A DNA stretch of 61,437 nt from an uncultured Dietzia sp. (lineage in GTDB: Bacteria > Actinomycetota > Actinomycetes > Mycobacteriales > Mycobacteriaceae), in the NCBI RefSeq assembly GCF_937873725.1, contig NZ_CALMYY010000077.1, forward strand, positions 1-61,437, in the 5' to 3' direction. The first letter of the stretch is position 1; each line of letters opens with the position of its first letter. Position numbers and translations under genes: made by a program. The notes under the pieces are model-generated. The model made no database searches. It saw only the letters and a program-made list of their open reading frames with translations, and had not been told where the DNA came from. Shown piece after piece: positions 23,836 to 32,739 of this stretch.

Positions 23836-25140
23836 ATGTCGATCAAACTCCGCCGCCTGGCCTCCGCGACCGCCGGCGCCCTTGCCGTTGCCCTGACCCT
23901 GGGTTCGACGGCGCCTGCGTACGCGCAGCTGGACGCGATCAACCCGGCCTCGCTCAGCCCGGAGGAGTACGACACTCTCCTGAGCGTCTCCGGTGCCCTT
24001 CCTCTCGGCTCCGTCCTCGGCTCCGTCGGCTCGGTCGGGCTGTCGGACTACCCCCTCACCGGGTCCACGGACCCGAGCGGCCCGCCTCCCAAGCCGATCG
24101 ACACCTCCATCACCGAGGCGAAGTACGTCGCCAAGCTCAATGCGAGCGACTACACCTCCCGGACCGGGTACGAGTACTGGGAGGTCCAGTCGCTGGTCAT
24201 GAAGCGGAAGGTCATCCTCGAGGTGGTCCCGTCCCGGGTCGCCAACAAGGGGTCGGCGCCGGTGCTGTACATGCTCGACGGGGTCGATGCCCCCGAGGGC
24301 AATTCGGGCTGGAACCACCAGGGCGACATCGCCGCGCGACTCGACGGCGAGAACGTCCATGTGGTGATGCCGACCGGCGCCTTCGCCGCGTACTACGCCA
24401 ACTGGAACGCCGAGGACCCCAAGCTGGGTTACAACCAGTGGGAGACGTTCCTCACTGACGAGCTTCCGGGCATCGTCAACCAGGGGCTCGCGGCCAACGG
24501 TCACGTGCCCGCCTCCGGCAAGGCCGGCATCGGCGGCATCTCGATGGGAGGCCAGGCGGCCATGCACCTAGCGGCCACCCGCCCGGATCTCTACCAGGGC
24601 GTCATGTCCTTCAGCGGCTACTACTCGACCATGGACGACATCGGGTACCAGACCATCCGCGGCACCGTCGAGACCCGCGGCGGGACCTTGGAGAACATGT
24701 GGGGACCGCGCGGCAGCGAGGAGTGGAAGCGCCATGACACCATCGCGCACGCACAGGACCTGAAGGACACCGCCGTGTACATGTCCTCCGGCGCGCCCGC
24801 CATCGACGACAATGACCTCAAGAACTACGAAGGTCAGGCGACTCGAGAACTCAACATGTTCCTCGGCCTCCTGCTGGAGAGCGGCGTCCGCGAGGGAACC
24901 AAGGCGTTCGAGAAGGCCCTCGACCGTGCCGGTGTCGACAACGTGAAGGTCGACTACGCGACGAGCGGTCTGCACAACTGGCCGAACTTCCTCAAGAACT
25001 TCGATTCCGGCTGGGACTACATCAAGCCCGCCCTCTACGGCGACGATGTCGACCCCGAGACGGGCACTCCGGGCTCCGGGTCTGCGGGCTCGTCCGGTTC
25101 CCTGGGCTCGTCGGGCTCGTCGGGCTCGTCCGGTTCCTGA
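23836..25140 (+). CDS. Secreted mycolyltransferase (antigen 85/esterase D-like) with GSS-rich tail
   Basis: A 434-residue exported alpha/beta hydrolase that transfers mycolates from trehalose monomycolate to arabinogalactan or trehalose in the cell envelope. Residues 1-30 are a Sec signal peptide ending AYA. LYMLDGVDAPEGNSGW and YNQWETFLTDELP are mycolyltransferase hallmarks. The nucleophile is S236 in GISMGG, and H380 in LHNW is the catalytic His. The last 25 residues are a Gly/Ser-rich low-complexity tail (GSSGSSGS type) that may anchor or space the enzyme in the wall. It is paralogous to the next gene. Confidence 0.92.
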   Translation: MSIKLRRLASATAGALAVALTLGSTAPAYAQLDAINPASLSPEEYDTLLSVSGALPLGSVLGSVGSVGLSDYPLTGSTDPSGPPPKPIDTSITEAKYVAKLNASDYTSRTGYEYWEVQSLVMKRKVILEVVPSRVANKGSAPVLYMLDGVDAPEGNSGWNHQGDIAARLDGENVHVVMPTGAFAAYYANWNAEDPKLGYNQWETFLTDELPGIVNQGLAANGHVPASGKAGIGGISMGGQAAMHLAATRPDLYQGVMSFSGYYSTMDDIGYQTIRGTVETRGGTLENMWGPRGSEEWKRHDTIAHAQDLKDTAVYMSSGAPAIDDNDLKNYEGQATRELNMFLGLLLESGVREGTKAFEKALDRAGVDNVKVDYATSGLHNWPNFLKNFDSGWDYIKPALYGDDVDPETGTPGSGSAGSSGSLGSSGSSGSSGS

Positions 25141-25155
25141 GACCTCTTCCGGCAG

Positions 25156-25194
25156 GCGGTCCTGCGCACTCCCGACCAGGATGCGCAGGACCGC
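25156..25194 (+). terminator. Strong hairpin between the two mycolyltransferase genes
   Basis: GCGGTCCTGCGCA (25156-25168) and TGCGCAGGACCGC (25182-25194) form a perfect 13-bp stem with a 13-base loop, extended by G-T and A-T pairs and followed by TTCTGT. It is a probable intrinsic terminator or attenuator that uncouples the two paralogues. Confidence 0.75.
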
Positions 25195-25232
25195 TTCTGT
25201 ATGACCGAGCCATGCACGTTGAGGGGATCCCG

Positions 25233-26411
25233 ATGAACACCCGCCTCCGTCGCCGCGCCGCGGCCGGCGCCCTCGCGGCCGCGATGCTCCTCGGATCGTC
25301 TGTGCCCGCATCCGCCCAGATCGGAGGCGGTATCGACACCTCGTCCCTGGGGCTCGAGGAGGTGGAGATGATCGGGTCGGCCGTCGGTTCCCTCCCGCTG
25401 GGTTCGACACTCGGGTCACTCGGGTCGGCCGGGTCCACCAACATCCCGCTCGGTGGTGCCGGGTCATACGTGGAGCTCCCCAACCCGCCGCGACCGCCCG
25501 ATGAGTCGATCACGTCGACCGACCTCCGTTCCATCACCCAGCACGGTGACTACGAGCACTGGCTCGTCACCTCCGCCGCCATGCAGCGCGAGATAGTGCT
25601 CGAGGTCCTCCCGTCCCGCGTCAGGGACGCGGGGCCGGCACCCGTGCTGTACCTACTCGACGGGGTCGACTCCGTCGAAGGGAATTCGGGCTGGAGGCGT
25701 GCCGGGAACTTGCCCGTGCGCATGGCCGGCGAGAACGTCCACCTGGTGACGCCCACGGGAGGACCCTCCACGTACTGGTCCGACTGGCAGAGCAACGACG
25801 AGGTCTTCGGCTACAACAAGTGGGAGACCTTTCTCACGAAAGAGCTTCCGGGGCTCGTCACGCGTGAACTGAACTCCCGGGAGACGAAGCACAACGGCAA
25901 GAACGGCATTGCCGGGGCGTCGATGGGTGCCCAGGCCGCCATGCATCTGGCGGCCACCCACCCGGAGCTGTACCGGGGCGTCATGGCGCTCTCCGGCTAT
26001 TACTCGACCACGGATGAGTTGGGCTACCAGTCGATCCGCGCTTCGGTGGATGGTCGCGGCGGCGATTCCGCCAACATGTGGGGCCGGCGCGGCAGTGACC
26101 TGTGGAAGTACCACGACACGATCTCCCATGTCGAAGGACTGGATGGCACCGCCGTGTACTTCGCGACCGGGGGCCTGGCCATCTCGGAAGGGGATCGCCG
26201 GAATTACGGCGACGACTACTTCAGCATGCTGCAGGGCCTGTTGCTGGAGAAGGGGGTCATCGAGGGAACCAAGAGCTTCTCCCGAGAACTCGACCGCCAC
26301 GGCATCGCGCATCACGTGGACTACGGCGAGGAGGGCCTCCACGGATGGCAGACCTTCGTCGACTACATCATGCCCGGTTGGCACCACATCGAGTCCGCTC
26401 TCCAGGGGTGA
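25233..26411 (+). CDS. Secreted mycolyltransferase (antigen 85-like), second copy
   Basis: A 392-residue paralogue of the preceding gene. The ATG at 25233 (MNTRLRRR) has GAGGGGAT upstream and gives a clean signal peptide ending ASA before Q29. VLYLLDGVDSVEGNSGW, YNKWETFLTKELPGLV and the nucleophile S230 in GASMGAQ are conserved, with the catalytic His in GLHGWQTF. It ends without the Gly/Ser tail of the first copy. The oxyanion region and acceptor loops differ (YWSDWQ versus YYANWN), which may mean a different acceptor. It was probably generated by tandem duplication. Confidence 0.91.
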   Translation: MNTRLRRRAAAGALAAAMLLGSSVPASAQIGGGIDTSSLGLEEVEMIGSAVGSLPLGSTLGSLGSAGSTNIPLGGAGSYVELPNPPRPPDESITSTDLRSITQHGDYEHWLVTSAAMQREIVLEVLPSRVRDAGPAPVLYLLDGVDSVEGNSGWRRAGNLPVRMAGENVHLVTPTGGPSTYWSDWQSNDEVFGYNKWETFLTKELPGLVTRELNSRETKHNGKNGIAGASMGAQAAMHLAATHPELYRGVMALSGYYSTTDELGYQSIRASVDGRGGDSANMWGRRGSDLWKYHDTISHVEGLDGTAVYFATGGLAISEGDRRNYGDDYFSMLQGLLLEKGVIEGTKSFSRELDRHGIAHHVDYGEEGLHGWQTFVDYIMPGWHHIESALQG

Positions 26412-26517
26412 GCGGGCACAGACGCACTCCCAGATTCCGTGATCGCCGCCCAGCGCCTTCACGCCGGTGATTGAATCCTGACAGCAGTCAAGTCACGGGA
26501 TCGGGAGCGGTGCACGC

Positions 26518-27339
26518 ATGGAACAGTCACTCGAGGGCAAGGTCGCCTTCATCACCGGCGCGGCGAGGGGCCAGGGACGCAGCCACGCCGTGGAACTCGC
26601 TCGGCGTGGGGCGCGAATCCTCGCGATGGACATCTGCGAGGACATCGCCACCGTCCCCTACGGTCTCGGCACCGCGGACGACCTGCAGCAGACGGTCGCC
26701 GAGGTCGAGGCGGTCGGCGGGGAGATCGTCGCCGTGAAGGGGGACGTGCGCGAACCGGCGGACGTCGCGGGAGCGGTCGACGCCTGTCGCGAGCGCTTCG
26801 GCGTCCCGGACATCGTGGTGGCCAACGCGGGCATCAACTCGCAGCGGGGCGAGGAGCCGGACCCGCACGGTGCGTTCGTGGACACCGTCATGGTGAACCT
26901 CGTGGGCGTGTGGAACACCGTCCACGCGATCGCGCCGCTGATGATCGAGCGGGGAGAGGGCGGGTCGATCGTCCTCATCTCGTCCACCCAGGGGTTGAGC
27001 GGTCGCGGTGGGGACGGGTCCGGTGCGGCCACCGGGTACACCGCGAGCAAGCACGGGGTCGTGGGGCTCATGCGGAGCTTCATGATCTGGCTCGCGCCGC
27101 ACAGCATCCGCATCAACACCATCCACCCCGCCGGGGTGTTCACCCCGATGGTGGCGCACGAGGAGATGGGGCGCTGGTTCGAGGCCAATCCGGAGGGCCA
27201 CACGATGGGCAACGCGCTGCCCGTGCCGATGCTCGACCCCCTCGACATCTCACGCGCGGTCCTCTACCTGGTGGAGGAGTCCGGCCGGCACATCACCGGA
27301 GTCGCGCTGCCGGTGGACGCCGGGTTCACGGCGAAGTAG
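26518..27339 (+). CDS. Mycofactocin-coupled SDR family oxidoreductase
   Basis: A 273-residue SDR of the same subfamily as that at 18051-18869, with the diagnostic LEGKVAFITGAARGQGRSHA. It has an extended cofactor-pocket region (ILAMDICEDIATVPYGLGT), S in LISSTQG, Y in GYTASKHG and its K. The ATG follows GGGAGCGG. The C-terminus HITGVALPVDAGF is typical. It is probably an alcohol dehydrogenase dependent on the redox cofactor mycofactocin; the substrate is unknown. Confidence 0.9.
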   Translation: MEQSLEGKVAFITGAARGQGRSHAVELARRGARILAMDICEDIATVPYGLGTADDLQQTVAEVEAVGGEIVAVKGDVREPADVAGAVDACRERFGVPDIVVANAGINSQRGEEPDPHGAFVDTVMVNLVGVWNTVHAIAPLMIERGEGGSIVLISSTQGLSGRGGDGSGAATGYTASKHGVVGLMRSFMIWLAPHSIRINTIHPAGVFTPMVAHEEMGRWFEANPEGHTMGNALPVPMLDPLDISRAVLYLVEESGRHITGVALPVDAGFTAK

Positions 27340-27376
27340 GCCGCGCGGCCGGGCGCCGCGATCGCCGCGATCGCGG

Positions 27377-27413
27377 CACCGGCCCGGCACACCGGCCCGG
27401 CACACCGGCCCGG
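27377..27413. repeat. 13-bp direct repeat, nearly three copies
   Basis: CACCGGCCCGGCA occurs at 27377-27389 and 27390-27402, and all but its last two bases at 27403-27413, in the 248-bp gap after the SDR. No gene is seen in that gap. Slippage is the likely origin. Confidence 0.8.
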
Positions 27414-27587
27414 AGCGAGTCCGGCGTGCCGACGCGAGTTCGGCATTCCGTCGCCAGCGGGTGCGGGCCGCCGCGCACCGACCTACAGTTGCCCGCGAGA
27501 GAAGCGTCCTGCTGGCGCAGACCCGCGAACGGTGGTCCGCGGGGCGGTGGTCCGTGGGGCCCGCACCGAGCCCGGAGGAGACGCGCG

Positions 27588-29048
27588 ATGGGCACATCAT
27601 TCTGGCGGCGCACGCCGATCGATCCCCCGGCGGACGGGTTCCCCGAGGGCGAGCACGTGGACCTCGTGGTGGTGGGTGCGGGGTTCACCGGCCTGATCAC
27701 CGCGCTGATGGCGGCCGCGCGCGGCAGCTCGGTGGTGGTCCTGGAGGCGCACACCGTCGGCGCCGGCGCCAGCGGCGCGACCACGGCCAAGGTCTCCGTG
27801 CTGCAGGGCACCCGACTGTCGACCATCCGGTCGGCCCACGGGCTCGACACCGCTCGTGCGTACGCGGAGGCCAACCAGCACGGGCTGGACTGGTGGGCGG
27901 ACTTCTGCCAGGTCCACGGCGTCGACTCCCAGCGCCGCCGCGCGGTGACCTTCGCCAAGGGGCGCAGGGGCATCTCCACCCTGCGCGAGGAGATGACGAC
28001 CCTGGTCGACCTGGGCCTGCCCGCGCGCTGGCACGACTCGCTCGACGTCCCGTTCCCGGCCCGGGCCGCGGTGGAGCTGCCCGACCAGTTCCAGCTCGAT
28101 CCCGTGGAGGCGCTGGCGGCCCTGGCCCTGGCCGCGGCGGGGCTCGGCGTGCGGATCGTCGAGCATTCCCGGGTCACCGGACTCAAGGCACGCGGTCAGG
28201 GGGAGGACGCCCACGTGGAGGTGCGCAGCGACGGCGGAACCTGCACGGCGCGCAACGCGGTCCTGGCCACCGCCTCCCCTGCCCTCGACCGCGGCCCGAC
28301 GGTGGCGTCGATGGAGGCCGAGCGGTCCTACCTGTGCGCGTTCGAGTACCCCGGCGGCCTGCCGTCCGGGATGTACGGCTCCGTCGAGAGCCCGGTCCGC
28401 TCGTTGCGCACGGTGCCCACACCCGGTGGTGAGGTGCTGTTCGTGGGCGGAAACGGCCACCGCACGGGCACCGCGAGAGGAACCGCGTCCAGGATCGACT
28501 CGCTGCGGGAGTACGCGGAGAAGTACTTCCCGGGCGCCGAGTTCACCCACGGCTGGTCGGCGCAGGACTTCCACCCGGTGACGCTGCTGCCCAGGTCCGG
28601 GCCGATGCCGTGGGGCCGCGGCCGGGTCCACTTCGCGGGGGGGTACAGCAAGTGGGGGCTCACGGGCGCGCCGGCGGCGGCGGGGATCATGGTCGACCGG
28701 CTCGAGGGCCGGCAGCCGCGAGTGTCCTTCGGCAAGCCCACGCTCACCGGCGTGCTGCGCACGTCGGTCTCGCTGTATGCGGACCTCCCGGCCCAGCTGG
28801 CGGCGACCGCGGCGCAGGCGGCCGTCCGGAAGCCGCGGCCGACCCTCCGCCCGATCGGGGAGGCGACGGGTGACGACGGCGAGACCTGCCGCGTCGGGCT
28901 GCTGTGCCCCCACATGGGAGCCGCCCTGGCCTGGAACGAGGCCGAGAGGTCGTGGGACTGCCCGTGGCACGGGTCGCGGTTCTCGGCGTGCGGCGAGCTC
29001 CTCGAGGGGCCCGCGACCGGCGACCTCACGAGGCACGACGAGGCCTGA
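27588..29048 (+). CDS. FAD-dependent oxidoreductase with C-terminal Rieske domain
   Basis: A 486-residue fusion. The N-terminal DAO-type domain starts with the FAD motif LVVVGAGFTGLITALMAAA, then GASGATTAKVSVLQGT near residue 60. The C-terminal 70 residues are a Rieske [2Fe-2S] domain with CPHMG and CPWHGS supplying two Cys and two His ligands. Such proteins occur widely in bacteria; some are annotated as glycine-oxidase- or gamma-glutamylputrescine-oxidase-like, but the reaction is unknown. The ATG at 27588 is preceded by GGAGGAG; a longer open frame upstream is not coding. The glutaminase starts 25 bp downstream. Confidence 0.9.
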   Translation: MGTSFWRRTPIDPPADGFPEGEHVDLVVVGAGFTGLITALMAAARGSSVVVLEAHTVGAGASGATTAKVSVLQGTRLSTIRSAHGLDTARAYAEANQHGLDWWADFCQVHGVDSQRRRAVTFAKGRRGISTLREEMTTLVDLGLPARWHDSLDVPFPARAAVELPDQFQLDPVEALAALALAAAGLGVRIVEHSRVTGLKARGQGEDAHVEVRSDGGTCTARNAVLATASPALDRGPTVASMEAERSYLCAFEYPGGLPSGMYGSVESPVRSLRTVPTPGGEVLFVGGNGHRTGTARGTASRIDSLREYAEKYFPGAEFTHGWSAQDFHPVTLLPRSGPMPWGRGRVHFAGGYSKWGLTGAPAAAGIMVDRLEGRQPRVSFGKPTLTGVLRTSVSLYADLPAQLAATAAQAAVRKPRPTLRPIGEATGDDGETCRVGLLCPHMGAALAWNEAERSWDCPWHGSRFSACGELLEGPATGDLTRHDEA

Positions 29049-29073
29049 CCGCCTCCCGTGACACCCTGGGGAC

Positions 29074-30330
29074 GTGAAGACCCCCGTCCCCGACTACCTG
29101 CTCGAGATCCGCGACCTGTGCTCGACCGGGCAGGACGGCCACCTCGCCGACTACATCCCCGAGCTCGCGGCCGTGGACCCGGATCGCTTCGCCGTGGCCG
29201 CGTGCACCATGGACGGCGTCGTCTACACCGCCGGCGACGCGGAGGCCGAGTTCACCATCCAGTCCATGAGCAAGCCGTTCGCCTACGCGCTCGCGTTGCG
29301 CGACCGGGGGATCGAGGGGGTCCTGGAGAAGGTGGCGGTGGAGCCGTCGGGGGACGCGTTCAACCAGATCTCCCTGGAGAGGATCAGCGGCCGACCCCGG
29401 AACCCGATGATCAACATCGGTGCGATCACCACGCACACGATGGTCGGGCCTGTCGGGGCGTCCGAGGCCGAGCGCGACCGGGCGCTGGCGGACGGGCTGG
29501 CCGCGTTCGCCGGTCGTCGCCTCGAGGTGGACACCGCCGTCCTGGACTCCGAGCTGCGGACCGCGTTCCGCAACCGGGCCATGGCCAACCTCGTGCGGGC
29601 CGGCGGGATCATCGAGGACGATCCCGACGAGGCTGTCCGTGGCTACACCCGCCAGTGCGCCTACCGGGTGACGGTGCGCGACCTCGCGGTGATGGCCGTG
29701 ACCCTGGCCACGGGCGGGGTCAACCCCGTCACCCGCGAACGCGTGGTCTCGGCGCCCGTGGCCCGCCAGGTGCTGGCCGTCATGGCGACCTGCGGGATGT
29801 ACGACGCGGCCGGCGACTGGATGTCCACCGTCGGGATCCCGGCCAAGAGCGGGGTGTCCGGTGGGATCTTTGGAGCGCTGCCCGGGCAGGTCGGGCTCGG
29901 GGTCTTCTCCCCGCGACTCGACGAACACGGCCACAGCGTCGAGGGGGTGCGCACCTTCGAGCGGCTCTCGCACGACCTGGAGTTGCACCTGATGAACACC
30001 ACCATGACCGACGTCGAGGCGGTCCGCTCGGTGCGGTTCGACGAGATCACCGGTCGGCGCACCTTCCGGCTCCAGGGGCCGATGACCTTCGCGAGCGCCG
30101 AGCAGGTGCTGCGGCGCCTGGCCGAGATCCCGCCGGGGCCGGGTGAGGTCACGCTCGATCTGAGCCGCGTGAGCTCGGTCAATTCCAGCGCCCGCCGGAT
30201 GATCCTCGAGGCCATGCGACGGCTGGGCGTGGACGGGCACCTCGTGGGTCTCGCGGACCCGGGTCGTCGCCTGCCCGCCCCGGACCTCGGGGACGGGACC
30301 CGGCCGGTCACCAGGCGAGCAGCCCGCTGA
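29074..30330 (+). CDS. glsA: Glutaminase A fused to a STAS domain
   Basis: Hydrolyses glutamine to glutamate and ammonia through a serine beta-lactamase-like fold. The active-site SxxK is S64-K67 in IQSMSKPFAYA. NPMINIGAI, a Tyr in RGYTRQCAY and KSGVSGGIFGALPG are diagnostic of GlsA. From about residue 315 a STAS (anti-sigma-antagonist-like) domain follows: TLDLSRVSSVNSSARRMIL, with a Ser at the usual phosphorylation site. The same fusion is known in mycobacterial glutaminases and suggests regulation or assembly through STAS. The GTG start is 25 bp after the FAD/Rieske gene. Confidence 0.92.
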   Translation: MKTPVPDYLLEIRDLCSTGQDGHLADYIPELAAVDPDRFAVAACTMDGVVYTAGDAEAEFTIQSMSKPFAYALALRDRGIEGVLEKVAVEPSGDAFNQISLERISGRPRNPMINIGAITTHTMVGPVGASEAERDRALADGLAAFAGRRLEVDTAVLDSELRTAFRNRAMANLVRAGGIIEDDPDEAVRGYTRQCAYRVTVRDLAVMAVTLATGGVNPVTRERVVSAPVARQVLAVMATCGMYDAAGDWMSTVGIPAKSGVSGGIFGALPGQVGLGVFSPRLDEHGHSVEGVRTFERLSHDLELHLMNTTMTDVEAVRSVRFDEITGRRTFRLQGPMTFASAEQVLRRLAEIPPGPGEVTLDLSRVSSVNSSARRMILEAMRRLGVDGHLVGLADPGRRLPAPDLGDGTRPVTRRAAR

Positions 30331-30348
30331 CCCCCTGCCGGATCGGGT

Positions 30349-31278
30349 TCACGCGACCTGACCGGCCGCGGACAACGCGGCCCGGACCGTGCCCGGGGCG
30401 GTCGTCATGGAGGACTCGAACGCCGCCACCCGTCGGGACCTGCTCATGAAGTACGCGCCCAGACCCGCGAGATCGGTGGCCGTGGGCAGGATCGGGACGA
30501 CGGTGGTCCCGCGCGCACGGACGGCGGCGACCTCGGAGGCCAGGCCTCGGGACATCGGGCCTCGGAGCAGCCGGTACTCGACCCGGCCCCCGGCTCCGGG
30601 GACGCGGAGCCCGGGCTCCGAGGCCATGGGGGCCAGGACGTAGACCAGATCCGCGTCCTCGGGTGCGAGCAGGTCGACCGATGCCGTGGAGCCCATCCCG
30701 CCGTCCACGAAGATGCGGTCCCCGATGGGGACAGGGGTCATCCACCCGGGGGTCGACCAAGACGCGCGCAGCGCCTCGCTGACGGTGGCGATCGGCGACC
30801 CCGGCGCACCGAACACCACCCGCTCGCCGGCCAGGACGTCGTAGGCGACCATTCGCGCGGAGGGGTGGGGAAGCCAGGCGCCCACCTCGAACCCCTCGGC
30901 CAGACGATGCAACCACCCCAGGTCGCCGCGCCCGCTGGGGGCGATCCCGGCGTACGCGGCCAGCCCGGAACGCGTGCGCAGGAGGCGGGGATTGAGCAGG
31001 GGCGGCCGGGGCGTCGGCGGCCGCCCGGGAGGGGTGGACGCGATGTGCTCGCGAAGCCGCAGGTCGCCCACCCGGCCGCGCTGCATGTCCACCAACTCGT
31101 CGACCCCGACGCCGCCGGCGAGCATGGTCACCAGTTCCGCCCCCGCCGAGGTGCCCAGGAGGACGTCGGCGTCGCGGGGGTCGAGACCGGTCTGCTCGGC
31201 GAGGGCATGCAGGGCCGCGATCATCCACGCCGCGCCGATCGTGCCCCCGCACCCGAGGACGATGGCGGTTCGGCTCAT
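30349..31278 (-). CDS. Patatin-like phospholipase
   Basis: A 309-residue lipid acyl hydrolase. The oxyanion loop is LGCGGTIGAAW at the N-terminus, the nucleophile Ser is in LLGTSAGAE (GxSxG), and the catalytic Asp is in VDGGMGSTASVD (DGG). These complete the Ser-Asp dyad of patatins. It lacks a signal peptide. It is convergent with the glutaminase gene, with 18 bp between stops. It probably acts on phospholipids or acylglycerols; substrate not known. Confidence 0.9.
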   Translation of the reverse strand: MSRTAIVLGCGGTIGAAWMIAALHALAEQTGLDPRDADVLLGTSAGAELVTMLAGGVGVDELVDMQRGRVGDLRLREHIASTPPGRPPTPRPPLLNPRLLRTRSGLAAYAGIAPSGRGDLGWLHRLAEGFEVGAWLPHPSARMVAYDVLAGERVVFGAPGSPIATVSEALRASWSTPGWMTPVPIGDRIFVDGGMGSTASVDLLAPEDADLVYVLAPMASEPGLRVPGAGGRVEYRLLRGPMSRGLASEVAAVRARGTTVVPILPTATDLAGLGAYFMSRSRRVAAFESSMTTAPGTVRAALSAAGQVA

Positions 31279-31382
31279 GTGGCGACTCTCCGGGGTGGGC
31301 TCGGGAACGAAGGACTTTCCGATTGTGCCGCTAGGCGGGGTCCACCGCGACCGCGCGCTCCCCCCGAGTCTCCGGCCCCGGC

Positions 31383-32606
31383 TCAGACCAGCCGGTCGGT
31401 GAACCGCGCGACCGCGTGGACCACGGCGAGGTAGCGGGGTGAGCGCACCACGTCGAACCCGTGTTGCGCGCCGGGCAGTTCCGCGTAGACCACCGGGTTC
31501 GGCGACCCGGCGCGGAGATGCCGCACGAGCCGCCGTGACCCCCTGACCGGCGTGTAGGTGTCATGCGTGCCGTGGATGACGGCCACCGGCGGCGCCCCGG
31601 ATGCCGGGTGCCGCACCGGGTCCGACGCGTCCCTGGTCTCGCTGCCCAGCCGGCCGTAGTAGCCGTAGAGTCCGATCGCACCCGCGATCGCGGTGTCGGC
31701 GTGCTCGAAGCCCGGCTGGAACCGCGGGTCCCCCGTCGTGAGCGCGGTCATCATCGCGATGTGCGCGCCCGCCGAACTGCCCGCCACCACGATCGGCGCG
31801 TCCGCCCCGATGCCGTGCGACGGACCCTCGCTGCGGATCCAGTGCAGGAGCCGCTTGATGTCCACCAGGTGCTGCGGGAATCCGGACTCGGGCGTGGGGG
31901 ACAGGTGATAGGTGGCGCTGATCGCCGCCCACCCGCGGTCCGCGTGGTCGAACAGCATCGCGCGGGACTCGCGACTCGGCGCGCCCGCCCGGAAGTGGCC
32001 GCCGTGGATGTGCACCAGCACGCCGCGGACGGACCGGGCCGCGGCGGGGTCGGCCGGGTCGCCCCCGCCCGGACGCCGCCCGTCTGTGCGGGTGTAGAGA
32101 TCGAACCGGTTGGCCGCCGGGTCCGGCCCGTAGACCAGGCCTCTGCGGGCCCGTACCGTGCGGGGACGCAGCGGCCACGGGCGGCCCAGCACCGTCAGCC
32201 AGGGAGTGCGGTGGCGCGGGGTGGTCCTTGTCGTCGTCGTACCTCCGGCGTCGTCCCCGAGGTCCGCCCGCAGCGCGCGGTCGAGGACGTCGGCCGCGGC
32301 GAGGTGGCGGGAGACCACCATCCCCAGCCCCGCCCAGGTCAGGGCGGCCATCGCGACCCCCACCCGGTCGGCGGTGCGGGCGGGCCGGCGGGTCAGCGTC
32401 GGGGCGGTCGCGGCGGCGGCGAGCGCGCCGACGTGCAGCGGAAGCTCGAGTGCGGGCAGGCTCGCCACCCACGCCGCGGTGGCCACGGCGAACGGCCGGC
32501 GGACCGGGCGCAGCGCCAGCGCCGTGGACACCGCGGCGGGCGCGATCAGGACGGGCAGCGGGACGCGGGTGGGGCGACGGTCGGGACGGGTGCTCCACGG
32601 GCGCAT
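31383..32606 (-). CDS. Membrane-anchored alpha/beta hydrolase (hormone-sensitive-lipase type)
   Basis: A 407-residue esterase. The first 110 residues contain about three to four hydrophobic segments (PVLIAPAAVSTALALR, FAVATAAWVASLPALELP, VGVAMAALTWAGLGMVV), so the enzyme is membrane-bound. The catalytic domain has the oxyanion motif HIHGGHFRAG, the nucleophile Ser in VVAGSSAGAHIAMM, Asp near HGTHDTYTP and His in AQHGFDVV. This layout is typical of mycobacterial Lip-family esterases. The substrate is probably a short- to medium-chain lipid ester. Confidence 0.87.
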   Translation of the reverse strand: MRPWSTRPDRRPTRVPLPVLIAPAAVSTALALRPVRRPFAVATAAWVASLPALELPLHVGALAAAATAPTLTRRPARTADRVGVAMAALTWAGLGMVVSRHLAAADVLDRALRADLGDDAGGTTTTRTTPRHRTPWLTVLGRPWPLRPRTVRARRGLVYGPDPAANRFDLYTRTDGRRPGGGDPADPAAARSVRGVLVHIHGGHFRAGAPSRESRAMLFDHADRGWAAISATYHLSPTPESGFPQHLVDIKRLLHWIRSEGPSHGIGADAPIVVAGSSAGAHIAMMTALTTGDPRFQPGFEHADTAIAGAIGLYGYYGRLGSETRDASDPVRHPASGAPPVAVIHGTHDTYTPVRGSRRLVRHLRAGSPNPVVYAELPGAQHGFDVVRSPRYLAVVHAVARFTDRLV

Positions 32607-32739
32607 CCGGCGAGTATAGGGCGCGGCTCGGGCGCGGCGCGGGCCCCGTTTGGTCGACGCGGCGCGGAATTCGGTCGACGCAGTGCAGGCGACGCGCGGG
32701 TCCCAACGCGATTCCTGTCTACCTGATGCGGCGGGGTGT

